From CANMUM01 sp965263365 (GTDB lineage: Bacteria; Pseudomonadota; Alphaproteobacteria; Rhodobacterales; Rhodobacteraceae), in assembly GCA_965263365.1 (NCBI GenBank), contig CBDHHJ010000003.1, positions 1-35,625 on the forward strand: a stretch of DNA of 35,625 bases, read 5' to 3'. Position numbers and translations under genes: made by a program. The notes under the pieces were generated by a model, which had not been told where the DNA came from, made no database searches, and was given only the letters and a program-made list of their open reading frames with translations. Every line of letters starts with the position of its first letter. Position 1 is the stretch's first letter. Shown here in pieces: positions 16,075-24,729 of the stretch.

Positions 16075-16647
16075 ATGAAACGTAAAGGAATTATTCTGGC
16101 AGGTGGGGCGGGCACAAGGCTGTATCCGATAACGCAAGCGGTATCGAAACAATTGCTGCCAATCTATGACAAGCCAATGATTTATTATCCTCTCAGCGTT
16201 TTGATGTTGGCGGGCATTCGCGAAATTGCCATTATCACCACCCCCTTTGCTCAGGCGCAGTTTCAAGGATTAATGGGCGATGGTTCACAATGGGGGCTGT
16301 CCTTCACATGGATTGTTCAAGACAGTCCTGACGGTTTGGCGCAGGCTTATAAAACCCCCAATGGCAGCACGGTATTTAGCTATCACGCCCAAGATCCCAA
16401 GCGCAATGACGTTGTTGGCTTTGATGAAAATGGTATGGCAACATCGATTGTCGAAAAACCTGCATCACCCCATGCGGTCACCGAGCTCTATTTTTTGGAT
16501 GGAACCGCCCCAGAGCGAGCCAATAAAATAGAGCTATCGGCGCGACGCGAGGTTGAAATTACAACGCTTCTTGAAAACTCAAAAACCTACGCTAATATTG
16601 ATTATGGGAAACTATTGGTAGCTGAGCTGATCAATGCAACCAAGTGA
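16075..16647 (+). pseudogene. rmlA: Glucose-1-phosphate thymidylyltransferase, internally deleted
   Basis: An open frame of 190 codons, where RmlA normally has about 290. The start is excellent: KGIILAGGAGTRLYPITQAVSKQLLPIYDKPMIYYPLS (4-41). After PDGLAQAY (85-92) about 40 family residues are missing, including the LGDN segment that binds the metal and nucleotide. The frame resumes at GSTVFSYHAQDPKR, has a smaller loss before AVTELYF, and stops after AELINATK, without the GRGYAWLDTGTH region or the C-terminal helices. No other rml gene is on the plasmid. The deletions keep the frame open, so a protein may be made, but TDP-glucose synthesis is not expected. Its stop overlaps the next gene's start, so the frame may matter for coupling. 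Confidence 0.85.
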
Positions 16648-17385
16648 ATTCAACGCCCCATTTATCAAAACTAGCATTGTTATGCCGATGTTTAATGCAA
16701 ATCGCACAATCGCGCGGGCAATTGGCTCCGTGCAACGCCAGACAAGAGGTGATTGGGAACTGATCGTCGTTGATGATGCTTCGACCGATGAGTGTTGTGC
16801 GGTTGTTGAAAAAATGGCACGTGAGGATAGCAGAATTCGCCTCATCAAATTACCAAAGAACTCGGGCGCAGGTGTTGCGCGCAACGCAGCCATTGAAAGC
16901 GCGAAGGGGCAGTTCGTTGCTTTTCTTGATGCTGATGATGAATGGTTGCCTGAAAAGCTCGAAAAGCAAATTGGTTGGATGGAAACCAATGATATGGCTT
17001 TCAGTTGTACGGTCTATGAACGGGTTCGACCAAATGGCAATCGCAAGTTCATAGAGGTACCGCGCAATTCAATGTGGCGGCAACTTCTTAAAAACAACAC
17101 TGTTGCCACGCTCACAGCGATTTATGATCGATCAAAATATGGTGACGTTCGAATGCCTGAAATTCGCAGACGGCAAGATTATGCATTTTGGTTGAAATTG
17201 CTTGAAAGCACCGATTATGTTTACGGGTTGAATGAGGCTTTAGCGATAAATCACTGTCATCCAACAAACTTGTTGCGGCGCGTGATCAATGGCGCTTCTA
17301 TTCAGAGGTATTGAATATGAACTTTCTGAAAAAGCTCTGGTATTTTGCGCATTATGCCGTTAATGGAACACGACGAAATATCTAG
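16634..17385 (+). pseudogene. Glycosyltransferase family 2 with a short out-of-frame deletion
   Basis: The first 226 codons (stop at 17312-17314) encode a GT2 domain: SIVMPMFNANRTI (14-26), VVDDAS (45-50), FLDADDEW (97-104) with the DXD metal site, and RQDYAFWLKLL. After GLNEALA the frame changes. Shifted by one base, the DNA from 17242 to the TAG at 17383-17385 reads SDKSLSSNKLVAARDQWRFY and then ends YFAHYAVNGTRRNI, the usual C-terminal end of this GT2 group. The tyrosine-rich YYR segment expected between the two is absent. So a short deletion near 17240 removed a few codons and the frame. Both turns show the same state, so it is likely real. The catalytic domain survives and a truncated enzyme could still be made. 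Confidence 0.8.
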
Positions 17386-17400
17386 CATAGAAAAGACCGA

Positions 17401-18192
17401 ATGAATATTCAGAATGCAATTCAAGACGTGATTGAAGGCGCTAAGCTACGCCAGTTTTGGATGACGTTTGGGCTGAATGATATCAAAGCGAAGTATAGGC
17501 GCTCCAAGCTTGGACAATGGTGGATCACGCTTTCAGTTGCATCGTTTATTTTTGTGATTGGTGGTCTGTATCGTGGGATATTTAACGCGGATTCTGGCAC
17601 CTATATGGCCTATCTTGCCATTGGTTATATCACATGGCTTTTCATTCAGGAAAGTGTGAATTCTGGTTGTGGGGTTTTGGCGCAAGCAAAAGCGTTTATG
17701 CTGCAAAAATCTTGGCCTGCCTCTACATTCGTTTATCGTTTGGTTTACAGAGAGCTTCTGGTCTTCGCACATCATGCTATCTTATTGCCGCCAATCTTCT
17801 TATGGCTAGGGCTTTGGCCTGGCTTAAGCGGCATTCTTTATGGCCTTCTCGGCCTATGCTTGACAGCCTTCACGGCCTTTTGGGTGATTTTTTTGCTGGC
17901 AATCATATCGCTGCGCTACCGTGATTTTCCACCAATCGCCCAATCGCTGATGCGGATGGCATTCTTTGCCACGCCAATTATTTGGATCGAACGAGATTTA
18001 GGCACATTTGGTGAGTGGGTGGTTTTACTCAATCCATTTGGCTATTTCTTGAAAATTGTGCGCGATCCGCTGCTTGGTTTAGGGTTTCCTGTTCAAGCGT
18101 GGCTGGTAGCGATTGCTCTATCGCTATTTACCATGCTCCTTACTTTGATAACGCTTTCGATCACTAAAGATAGGCTGAACTATTGGCTATGA
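17401..18192 (+). CDS. wzm: Wzm/KpsM-type polysaccharide ABC exporter permease
   Basis: A 263-residue ABC-2 type permease. A cytoplasmic N-terminus with the coupling motif NDIKAKYRRSKLGQWW (26-41) precedes about six hydrophobic segments (roughly 42-58, 66-85, 115-140, 145-170, 178-200, 235-257). With the ATPase encoded next it should carry a finished lipid-linked polysaccharide across the inner membrane. The motif is shared by O-antigen (Wzm) and capsule (KpsM) exporters. The Kdo and KpsC-like genes downstream favour capsule. The ATG lies 15 bp after the decayed GT2, and the stop overlaps wzt as ATGA. The copies at the window edges are fragments. Confidence 0.92.
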   Translation: MNIQNAIQDVIEGAKLRQFWMTFGLNDIKAKYRRSKLGQWWITLSVASFIFVIGGLYRGIFNADSGTYMAYLAIGYITWLFIQESVNSGCGVLAQAKAFMLQKSWPASTFVYRLVYRELLVFAHHAILLPPIFLWLGLWPGLSGILYGLLGLCLTAFTAFWVIFLLAIISLRYRDFPPIAQSLMRMAFFATPIIWIERDLGTFGEWVVLLNPFGYFLKIVRDPLLGLGFPVQAWLVAIALSLFTMLLTLITLSITKDRLNYWL

Positions 18193-18917
18193 ATAACGAC
18201 ATCGACATTCAATGCGAGAATATGGTGGTTGAATTTCCGCTTTTCGATAGCGTTTCACGTTCGGTTAAAGCACGTATGACTGGCGAGACATCTCATCATC
18301 GTAGCTTTCGAGCGCTTGATGGCATTACGCTAACCATCAAAAAGGGTGAACGCGTTGGGCTTCTTGGGCGCAATGGTGCAGGAAAGTCGACATTCTTGCG
18401 GACCTTGGCAGGGGTGTATCCGCCGAAAACAGGAATACTCCAAGTCAACTCCCAAACGACGAGCTTGTTTAAAGTGGCTGTTGGTACCGATACAAACGCA
18501 AGCGGTTATGAAAATATCCCGTTATTGATGGCTTCTCGCGGTATCCCACTTTCCAAACTTGATGAAGTGATTGCGGATGTCGAAGAATTTACAGAGCTTG
18601 GCGATGCATTAACCCGCCCGCTTCGCACCTATTCCTCTGGAATGAGGCTGCGAATTGCTTTTGCCGTAGCCACCTTTCACGCAGAAGGCATATTGCTTAT
18701 GGACGAGGTGATCGGTGTCGGCGACCGGCAATTTGCTGAAAAGTCCAAGGCGCGCATGACAAAGCTCATGGGACAAGCTGGAACATTGGTGCTTGCATCT
18801 CATTCGCCAACCTTGTTACAAACACATTGTGAAAGAGGATTGGTTTTTGACGCTGGGGAAGTAAAGTTCGATGATGAGCTGAAAGAGGCGTCTTTGTGGC
18901 TAAAAAAACAAACTTAA
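18189..18917 (+). CDS. wzt: Wzt/KpsT-type polysaccharide ABC exporter ATPase
   Basis: A 242-residue nucleotide-binding subunit. Walker A GRNGAGKST (60-68), signature YSSGMRLR (148-155), Walker B GILLMDE (167-173), then VGD and the switch His205 in ASHS. There is no C-terminal carbohydrate-binding domain as in long Wzt proteins, so substrate choice is more like KpsT. The ATG at 18189 overlapping the wzm stop (ATGA) is preferred to a TTG 6 bp upstream. The 115 bp after the stop, before kdsD, is the longest gap in the operon. This is the intact copy. Confidence 0.95.
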   Translation: MNNDIDIQCENMVVEFPLFDSVSRSVKARMTGETSHHRSFRALDGITLTIKKGERVGLLGRNGAGKSTFLRTLAGVYPPKTGILQVNSQTTSLFKVAVGTDTNASGYENIPLLMASRGIPLSKLDEVIADVEEFTELGDALTRPLRTYSSGMRLRIAFAVATFHAEGILLMDEVIGVGDRQFAEKSKARMTKLMGQAGTLVLASHSPTLLQTHCERGLVFDAGEVKFDDELKEASLWLKKQT

Positions 18918-18982
18918 GTATTAGTGCGCAATCCTATAAAGGCTTTAGTGCATTGCGTATGTGGTAGTTGTAAAAATTAGAT

Positions 18983-18988
18983 TATAAT
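18983..18988 (+). promoter_or_regulatory. Possible internal promoter ahead of the Kdo genes
   Basis: A perfect TATAAT lies in the 115-bp gap between wzt and kdsD, 44 bp before the kdsD ATG, in AT-rich DNA. The best -35 at 17 bp (TGTGGT at 18960) is poor, so an activator or readthrough from upstream would be needed. CGCAAT and ATTGCG arms around 18927-18958 could form a weak hairpin. The same -10 is at 987-992 in the first turn. Confidence 0.3.
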
Positions 18989-19032
18989 AATGAAATCAGC
19001 GTGGTATATTGCAAAGGAATTAGGGTATAGAA

Positions 19033-19968
19033 ATGGAAGATGAAAGAATAGCGAATGTTGTCTCTCGCGTATTTTTAGAAGAAGCGGCGGCCATTCGAGA
19101 TCTTGACAGCCTGTCATTTGAATGCGCAAACGCAATTGCTATGATATCGTCATCGGATGACCCTCTTATAGTAAGTGGTATAGGGAAATCAGGGCATATA
19201 GGCAATAAACTTGCTTCAACATTCTGTTCTTTAGGGAAGCCGGCCATTTTTATGCATGCTGCGGAGGCTAGCCACGGTGATCTTGGCCTAATCGGGAAAA
19301 ATTCGGTTGTATTGGTTTTGTCTAATTCTGGTGAAACGTTGGAACTTTCAGACTTGTTGTCTTATTGTTCACAAAATAGCAATCGCATCATAGCAATTAC
19401 TGGGCGAGCCGATAGCACACTGGCCAAAACAGCGGAGGTTGCTTTGGTGTATCAAATTGAAAAAGAGGCCTGCCGAAATGGCCTTGCACCAACAACATCA
19501 ACAACTGTATCCTTGGCTCTGGGTGATGCGCTTGCCGTTGGTTATAGTGAAATGACAGATAAAACAGCTGCGGACTTTCGGATTTATCATCCAGGTGGTC
19601 GCTTAGCTGATCAGTTGAAAACTGCACGGCAAATAATGCGTCCCAAAGATGAGGCCCCCCTTATCAACATAAGCGCTAGTATCGACGAATTGTTGCTAAC
19701 AATGACGGAAGGACGGCTTGGCATCGGTATTCTCATGGATGGTGATGCTGTGTTTGGCGTTGTGAGTGATGGCGATTTACGACGTAACGCTTCTAATTTG
19801 GCGAATATATCTATTCAAGAAATTGCAACAAAAGAACCGATCTCCGTTCAATCCTCCTTGCCAGTAAGTGAAATAAGCAAAATTATGTATGAAGCCAAGG
19901 TATCTCAAGTTTTAGTTTTTGATGAAGATTTATTTGTGGGTGTGATTCACATTCACATGCTCCCTTGA
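19033..19968 (+). CDS. kdsD: D-arabinose 5-phosphate isomerase, KdsD/KpsF type
   Basis: A 311-residue enzyme turning ribulose 5-phosphate into arabinose 5-phosphate, the first step towards Kdo. The SIS domain has GIGKSGHIGNK (49-59), HGDLG (81-85), SNSGET (97-102), GLAPTTSTT (150-158) and YHPGGRL (185-191). His81 and His186 correspond to the conserved histidines of the family. Two CBS domains fill about 205-311. The end, HIHMLP, is a few residues shorter than usual, where the family has a HDLLRAG-like tail. An AGGG lies about 9 bp before the ATG. Its clustering with capsule genes suits the KpsF paralogue, dedicated to capsule rather than lipopolysaccharide. Intact copy. Confidence 0.94.
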   Translation: MEDERIANVVSRVFLEEAAAIRDLDSLSFECANAIAMISSSDDPLIVSGIGKSGHIGNKLASTFCSLGKPAIFMHAAEASHGDLGLIGKNSVVLVLSNSGETLELSDLLSYCSQNSNRIIAITGRADSTLAKTAEVALVYQIEKEACRNGLAPTTSTTVSLALGDALAVGYSEMTDKTAADFRIYHPGGRLADQLKTARQIMRPKDEAPLINISASIDELLLTMTEGRLGIGILMDGDAVFGVVSDGDLRRNASNLANISIQEIATKEPISVQSSLPVSEISKIMYEAKVSQVLVFDEDLFVGVIHIHMLP

Positions 19969-19976
19969 GGAAGAAA

Positions 19977-20744
19977 ATGAAACCGTGTATTATTATCCCA
20001 GCGCGTTACAGTTCGACACGTTATCCAGGCAAGCCACTTGTAAAATTGAAAGGTCGAGATGGCTCAAAAACGCTTATTCAACGCGTTTGGGAGCGTGGTT
20101 GTCAGGTTTTGCCTCCATCAGACGTTTACGTTGCAACGGATGACGAACGCATAAAGCAGCATGTTGAGACATTTGGAGGGCAGGTATTACTCACAAGTGA
20201 ATCATGCCGCAATGGCACTGAGCGCTGCGCGGAGGCGATCAAACTACTTAAAGGCTATGATTTAGTTGTGAACCTGCAAGGTGATGCGCCGCTTACGCCA
20301 GTTGATTTTCTGCAAGCGCTCATTAGTGAAATTGATTCTGCTGAAGTGGCTACGCCTATTTTAAAACTAGACGAAGAGGGCTACAATCGTTTCATTGAGG
20401 ATCGGAAGATGGGGAGGGTTGGTGGCACGACAGTGGTTTTTGCTCAGGACAAAAGTGCTTTATATTTCTCAAAGGAAGTTGTTCCGTATCTTGCCGATTC
20501 CTCGAAACTGAAAAAAACTCCCGTCTTCCATCACGTTGGGGCATATGCGTATAGGCCTTCAGCCTTAGAAAAATATATATCTCTTAAACCCACTCCTTAT
20601 GAGCTAAGCGAAGGACTGGAGCAGTTGCGCTTTATTGAGAACCATATCTCATTGAGATGCATTGAGGTCGTATCGAATGGGCGGGTGTTTTGGGAACTGA
20701 ACAACCCAATTGATGTTGAAAGAATAGAAAGAGAATTACGATGA
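19977..20744 (+). CDS. kdsB: CMP-Kdo synthetase (3-deoxy-manno-octulosonate cytidylyltransferase)
   Basis: A 255-residue enzyme activating Kdo with CTP for the transferases. Motifs: IIIPARYSSTRYPGKPL (5-21, CTP loop), CRNGTERCAEA (77-87), VVNLQGDAPL (97-106, where most family members have QGDEP), HVGAYAYRPSALEKY and SEGLEQLRFIEN. A short GRDGSKTLIQRVWER segment (26-40) stands where the family usually has GKPMIQRV. The ATG at 19977 is preceded by GAGGAAG as ribosome binding site. A TTG 12 bp upstream sits within the kdsD stop and was not used. The stop overlaps kdsA (ATGA). Intact copy. Confidence 0.94.
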   Translation: MKPCIIIPARYSSTRYPGKPLVKLKGRDGSKTLIQRVWERGCQVLPPSDVYVATDDERIKQHVETFGGQVLLTSESCRNGTERCAEAIKLLKGYDLVVNLQGDAPLTPVDFLQALISEIDSAEVATPILKLDEEGYNRFIEDRKMGRVGGTTVVFAQDKSALYFSKEVVPYLADSSKLKKTPVFHHVGAYAYRPSALEKYISLKPTPYELSEGLEQLRFIENHISLRCIEVVSNGRVFWELNNPIDVERIERELR

Positions 20745-21571
20745 GCGTTAAAGTTGGAAATATAGAGATTGGCAAAGGGCATCCACTCGCTCTTTTGGTT
20801 GGACCATGTCAAATTGAAAGTGAAGAACATGCTTTGATGCTAGCTGGACGCATTCATGAGATATGTACAGAGATTGATATGCCATATGTCTACAAATCCA
20901 GTTTTGACAAGGCCAATCGATCTAGCCTTAAAGGCGAGCGTGGGGTTGGCATGGAAGAGGGACTGCGTATTTTGCAAAAGGTGAAAGACGCCTATGGTTG
21001 CCCAATTGTTACTGATATTCATGAGGTGTCTCAATGTCAGCCCGTTGCAGAAGTTGCAGATATTTTGCAAATTCCAGCGTTCTTGTGTCGACAAACTGAT
21101 CTTCTTATTGCTGCTGGGAAAACTGGCGCGGCCATTAATGTAAAAAAGGGTCAGTTTTTGGCACCTTGGGATATGAAAAATGTAGCCGATAAAATTGCAA
21201 GCACTGGTAATAACAAGATAATGCTTTGCGAACGCGGCACAAGTTTTGGGTATAATACACTTGTCAGTGATTTTCGCTCTCTACCTATTATGGCAGAAAC
21301 AGGTTATCCGGTGGTTTTCGATGCGACGCATTCCGTGCAGCAACCTGGCGGAAAGGGCACGTCGTCTGGTGGTGATCGACGTTTCGTGCCCGTTCTCGCA
21401 CGTGCGGCTGTGGCAGTAGGATGTGATGCACTTTTCATTGAAACACATGAAGACCCAGACAATGCGCCAAGCGACGGACCAAATATGGTGCCAGTTGATG
21501 AGCTTGAGAACTTAATTTGTGATCTGTCTAGTTTGCGTTTGAATTATTCAAGCCTGAAAGGTGATCTTTAA
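20741..21571 (+). CDS. kdsA: 3-deoxy-8-phosphooctulonate synthase, second-turn copy
   Basis: Identical 276-residue protein to that at 2744-3574, with the same ATGA overlap with kdsB. Here the upstream gene is intact, so this turn shows the true operon arrangement. Confidence 0.97.
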   Translation: MSVKVGNIEIGKGHPLALLVGPCQIESEEHALMLAGRIHEICTEIDMPYVYKSSFDKANRSSLKGERGVGMEEGLRILQKVKDAYGCPIVTDIHEVSQCQPVAEVADILQIPAFLCRQTDLLIAAGKTGAAINVKKGQFLAPWDMKNVADKIASTGNNKIMLCERGTSFGYNTLVSDFRSLPIMAETGYPVVFDATHSVQQPGGKGTSSGGDRRFVPVLARAAVAVGCDALFIETHEDPDNAPSDGPNMVPVDELENLICDLSSLRLNYSSLKGDL

Positions 21572-23076
21572 TGATAAATCGTTTTTTAATTGCCGATGAT
21601 GTACATTTTCACAATAGAGGGTTTGAGGCTCTTCTGAATGTCTTACATAACAAAGAATCTTATGTATTTCAGAATAAAGCCCGTCGTGAAATGATGACAG
21701 CATTTGGTGATTATGGAAAATTTTGGAGTACAATACAACCAGATTACGAGATCCTTCAGGGATTAAGTAAAGAACAGTTGTTCTCAGAAAAACACAATCA
21801 GGTTAATCTCTTTGAAGTGTCGAAAGCTGAAATTTTATCGAATCTGCTTCCGTCCTATTCCCAAACAGTTCAACAGATTCCAAGTGAAAAAGCCAACTTA
21901 TTTGATTTGATATTTGAAAGGAATTCCAAATTACTGCTAGAGAATATGGCAGCTGCAAGAAGTTGGCTAGTGTTTTGGGAAAGTTTGCTCGCCAATAATC
22001 CACTGTTTTCACACGCGTTTGTTTTTTCTGGGAGCCTCATTTATTCACGGACGCTTTTAGAGATTCTCAAGAGCCGGCCTACACGAGCTTTTGTAACCGA
22101 GCATCTATTCACAGGAAAAAATTACTATCTAGAAGAGCGATATTCACCGATCGCAAACAATTCAATCTTAAAATTCCCAACGTATTATAAATCTTTGTTA
22201 AGTAGGAATAAGAATTTTTATGATTACTCTAGAAATAAGTCAAAGGGCATCAATCATTTTTTGATGAGACAGAATAAAAATGTCATTCAGCCGGAGCCTG
22301 ATCATAGTTTGCAAGAAATTGTTGCCCGTAGCCGCAAAACCGTTCTTGTCATTGGTCAAGTGATAAATGATTTTTCGATAATTGAAAGCTCCTTAGATAA
22401 TTTGAATTCCGTAACAATTTATAAAGAAGTTATCTCACATATTTTAAGTGAAACAGATGCAACGGTGATTTTCAAAGGCCATCCCTGGGAGAGAACAAAG
22501 TTAGGTAATGCAATAACCTTGGATGCTTTGGTAGCTTTTAGAAATGGATTAGGTCCCAAGCATCAGGAAAGGTTAACACTTTTAGAGGATTTTAATATTG
22601 ACACGTTGATTGGAGATGTCGATTTTCTCGTTACAATTAGCTCTCAAGGAGCTTTGGAAGCAGCTTATCTTGGTTTAAAACCAATTGTATTAGGCTCTCC
22701 TTTTTATGGCGGCAAGGGATTTACACTTGACTTAACTGAAACTAGCGAATTAACTAAATTCATATCAACCCATAGAAATGGTACGCTCAGCTTAGAAGAA
22801 TATAAGAGTTTTGAAGAATTTCTCGTTGCTGCTTTGGAGTTTCATTCTGCTGGCAATACAAAGATGGGAGAGAAAAAAATAAGAGAGATTCTGTTTGGGA
22901 CTGACAGTTTACAGCCAATTCCCCGCTGGAATCCAGCTAATAAGCAACAAAAAAAAAGCAACAAAGTTGCGGTTGTTAATGAAGTAGTAGCAAAAAAACA
23001 TCAACATAAAATTTTTAGGCGTTCTTATAATAAAGTAAAAAGAATAGCCAAGTTTTTAATCAATGAATTCAAGTGA
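21571..23076 (+). CDS. KpsC/KpsS-like capsule protein, second-turn copy
   Basis: Same 501-residue protein as at 3574-5079, no difference in sequence. Confidence 0.7.
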   Translation: MINRFLIADDVHFHNRGFEALLNVLHNKESYVFQNKARREMMTAFGDYGKFWSTIQPDYEILQGLSKEQLFSEKHNQVNLFEVSKAEILSNLLPSYSQTVQQIPSEKANLFDLIFERNSKLLLENMAAARSWLVFWESLLANNPLFSHAFVFSGSLIYSRTLLEILKSRPTRAFVTEHLFTGKNYYLEERYSPIANNSILKFPTYYKSLLSRNKNFYDYSRNKSKGINHFLMRQNKNVIQPEPDHSLQEIVARSRKTVLVIGQVINDFSIIESSLDNLNSVTIYKEVISHILSETDATVIFKGHPWERTKLGNAITLDALVAFRNGLGPKHQERLTLLEDFNIDTLIGDVDFLVTISSQGALEAAYLGLKPIVLGSPFYGGKGFTLDLTETSELTKFISTHRNGTLSLEEYKSFEEFLVAALEFHSAGNTKMGEKKIREILFGTDSLQPIPRWNPANKQQKKSNKVAVVNEVVAKKHQHKIFRRSYNKVKRIAKFLINEFK

Positions 23077-23086
23077 GCCCTAAACA

Positions 23087-23755
23087 ATGATATTTTGCAA
23101 CGGTTGTTCCAAGACAGGAACCCATCTTATTACAAACTTAGTTAAACTCGCCAATATCCGACAAATTGGCGGAACGATTGTTAAGAGGCATGACAAATTT
23201 CCTCTCACAATGAAGGGATCAACGAGCATTGCAGAGATCATGTCCAAGGATAATACATATTTTGTACACGCACACTTGGCATACAAAGAGCATCTAAATA
23301 AACGGCTTGTTTTGGGCAAGCATAAGATGATTCATATCATCCGAAACCCACGTAATGTAGCTGTTAGCTGGCTGCGTCACAAGAATAAACTAAATCCGAA
23401 ATTAAAATTAACTAAAGAAAATTTCAAGCTGATTTTACAGGATGGAATGTTTCAAATGGCGGTTGCTAAACACTATTCGGGATATACGCCTTGGACTGAA
23501 CAAGATAACGTTCTTACGGTTCGGTTTGAGGATCTTGTAAGCAGAGATAAAGTGGTCCACACCAAAAAGGTATTTGATTATATAGGCACAGATTTACCGG
23601 ACATCGATAAAATAGATACTTCACAAAACTCCCCAACATACACAGGGCGCTTTAGCGAATGGATAGAATGGTGGGGTTCCGAGGTTGATATCATTTGGAA
23701 GAAAACTGAAGGCTTCAAATTGGAGAGGAAACTGGGGTATGAAAATGTTTGGTGA
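23087..23755 (+). CDS. Sulfotransferase, second-turn copy
   Basis: Same 222-residue PAPS-dependent sulfotransferase as at 5090-5758, identical. Confidence 0.82.
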   Translation: MIFCNGCSKTGTHLITNLVKLANIRQIGGTIVKRHDKFPLTMKGSTSIAEIMSKDNTYFVHAHLAYKEHLNKRLVLGKHKMIHIIRNPRNVAVSWLRHKNKLNPKLKLTKENFKLILQDGMFQMAVAKHYSGYTPWTEQDNVLTVRFEDLVSRDKVVHTKKVFDYIGTDLPDIDKIDTSQNSPTYTGRFSEWIEWWGSEVDIIWKKTEGFKLERKLGYENVW

Positions 23756-23761
23756 AATACT

Positions 23762-24697
23762 ATGCAAATAATAAACCATGTTATGTCTTCAAATATGCAC
23801 AGCAAAATATTTGAAGACATTGTAAATCGGCAACAAGATCAAGCGCCAGAAGGTTTTAGTGTAGTTTCATCAGTTAAACCTATTGATGGTGCTTCGCTCT
23901 ATCATTTTCATAGAGCTAATCTCGAGGATATAGTTCCAGAAAACTCCGTTTGCACGGTACACCACGATTTTCAAGATAATGATAGATGGCTTTCATTCGA
24001 TGGGTTTAGTAAAGTTTATTCTCAAGCAAAGCGGATCATTTGCCTAAACTCAAATCAACAACAGTTCCTAAAAGCAAAGGGTTTTGCGAACACCGAAGTT
24101 ATCCCTCATGGTTATGACGAAAAAATTTTTTACAACATGGAAGAAAAAACGTCTAGTACAAAAATTAGACTTGGATTCATTTCTAAACTGTATGGAAGAA
24201 AAGTTAAAGGCGAGCCATATCTCTTTAATCTCGCTATGAACTTGGATCCAGACTTATTTGAATTTATTTTAGTAGGCGAGGGAAGAAACGATACAGCCAT
24301 AAAACTACATAGTTATGGCTTTAGCGTGACCTATTTTGAACATTTACCGTATAGAATATTTGGTGATCTATATAACAATATAGATTATTTGCTAATTACG
24401 AGCACCTGTGAAGGCGGACCCGCCTCACTTCCAGAGGCAATAGCGTCTGGAACGCCTGTTTTGTCTACTAGTGTTGGCATGATCCCCGATTTTGTTAAGC
24501 ATTTAGAGAACGGTATAATACTGAGTGGAGATTTATGCGCTGATAAGGCGTTCTTTGAGATGATCGCTTATGATACAGAGTTCCACGATGGTTTGATGAG
24601 GGGTGCTAAGGCAAGTAGAAAATCTGTTCCGACATGGTCAAAGGTCAATGATATGCATTTTAATTTATACCGCAAGTTAATATCTGTGCCGGCATAG
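23762..24697 (+). CDS. Glycosyltransferase family 4, second-turn copy
   Basis: Same 311-residue GT4 as at 5765-6700, identical, with the EX7E motif intact. Confidence 0.85.
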   Translation: MQIINHVMSSNMHSKIFEDIVNRQQDQAPEGFSVVSSVKPIDGASLYHFHRANLEDIVPENSVCTVHHDFQDNDRWLSFDGFSKVYSQAKRIICLNSNQQQFLKAKGFANTEVIPHGYDEKIFYNMEEKTSSTKIRLGFISKLYGRKVKGEPYLFNLAMNLDPDLFEFILVGEGRNDTAIKLHSYGFSVTYFEHLPYRIFGDLYNNIDYLLITSTCEGGPASLPEAIASGTPVLSTSVGMIPDFVKHLENGIILSGDLCADKAFFEMIAYDTEFHDGLMRGAKASRKSVPTWSKVNDMHFNLYRKLISVPA

Positions 24698-24729
24698 GAT
24701 CGGCAGAGATATTTATAGCTAATAATTGG

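Larger units (their letters stand above)
1..17993. repeat. First turn of an 18-kb circular plasmid
   Basis: Bases 1-17632 are collinear with 17994-35625. Single-base indels against the second turn lie near 25, 361, 736, 1004, 1302, 2477 and 9512, with a C/T substitution at 242. They break wzt, kdsD, kdsB and one glycosyltransferase here, while all four are intact in the second turn. From about 2480 to 17993 this turn is otherwise clean and should be used for the replication, partition, resolvase and toxin-antitoxin genes. A circular monomer or a head-to-tail dimer would both look like this. The error pattern favours an over-circularised assembly. Confidence 0.93.

Noticed and set aside
15850..16266. 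Minus-strand 138-codon frame across the gap and rmlA start
   Set aside because: It runs antisense through rmlA, has low-complexity composition and no recognisable domain, and breaks in the second turn.
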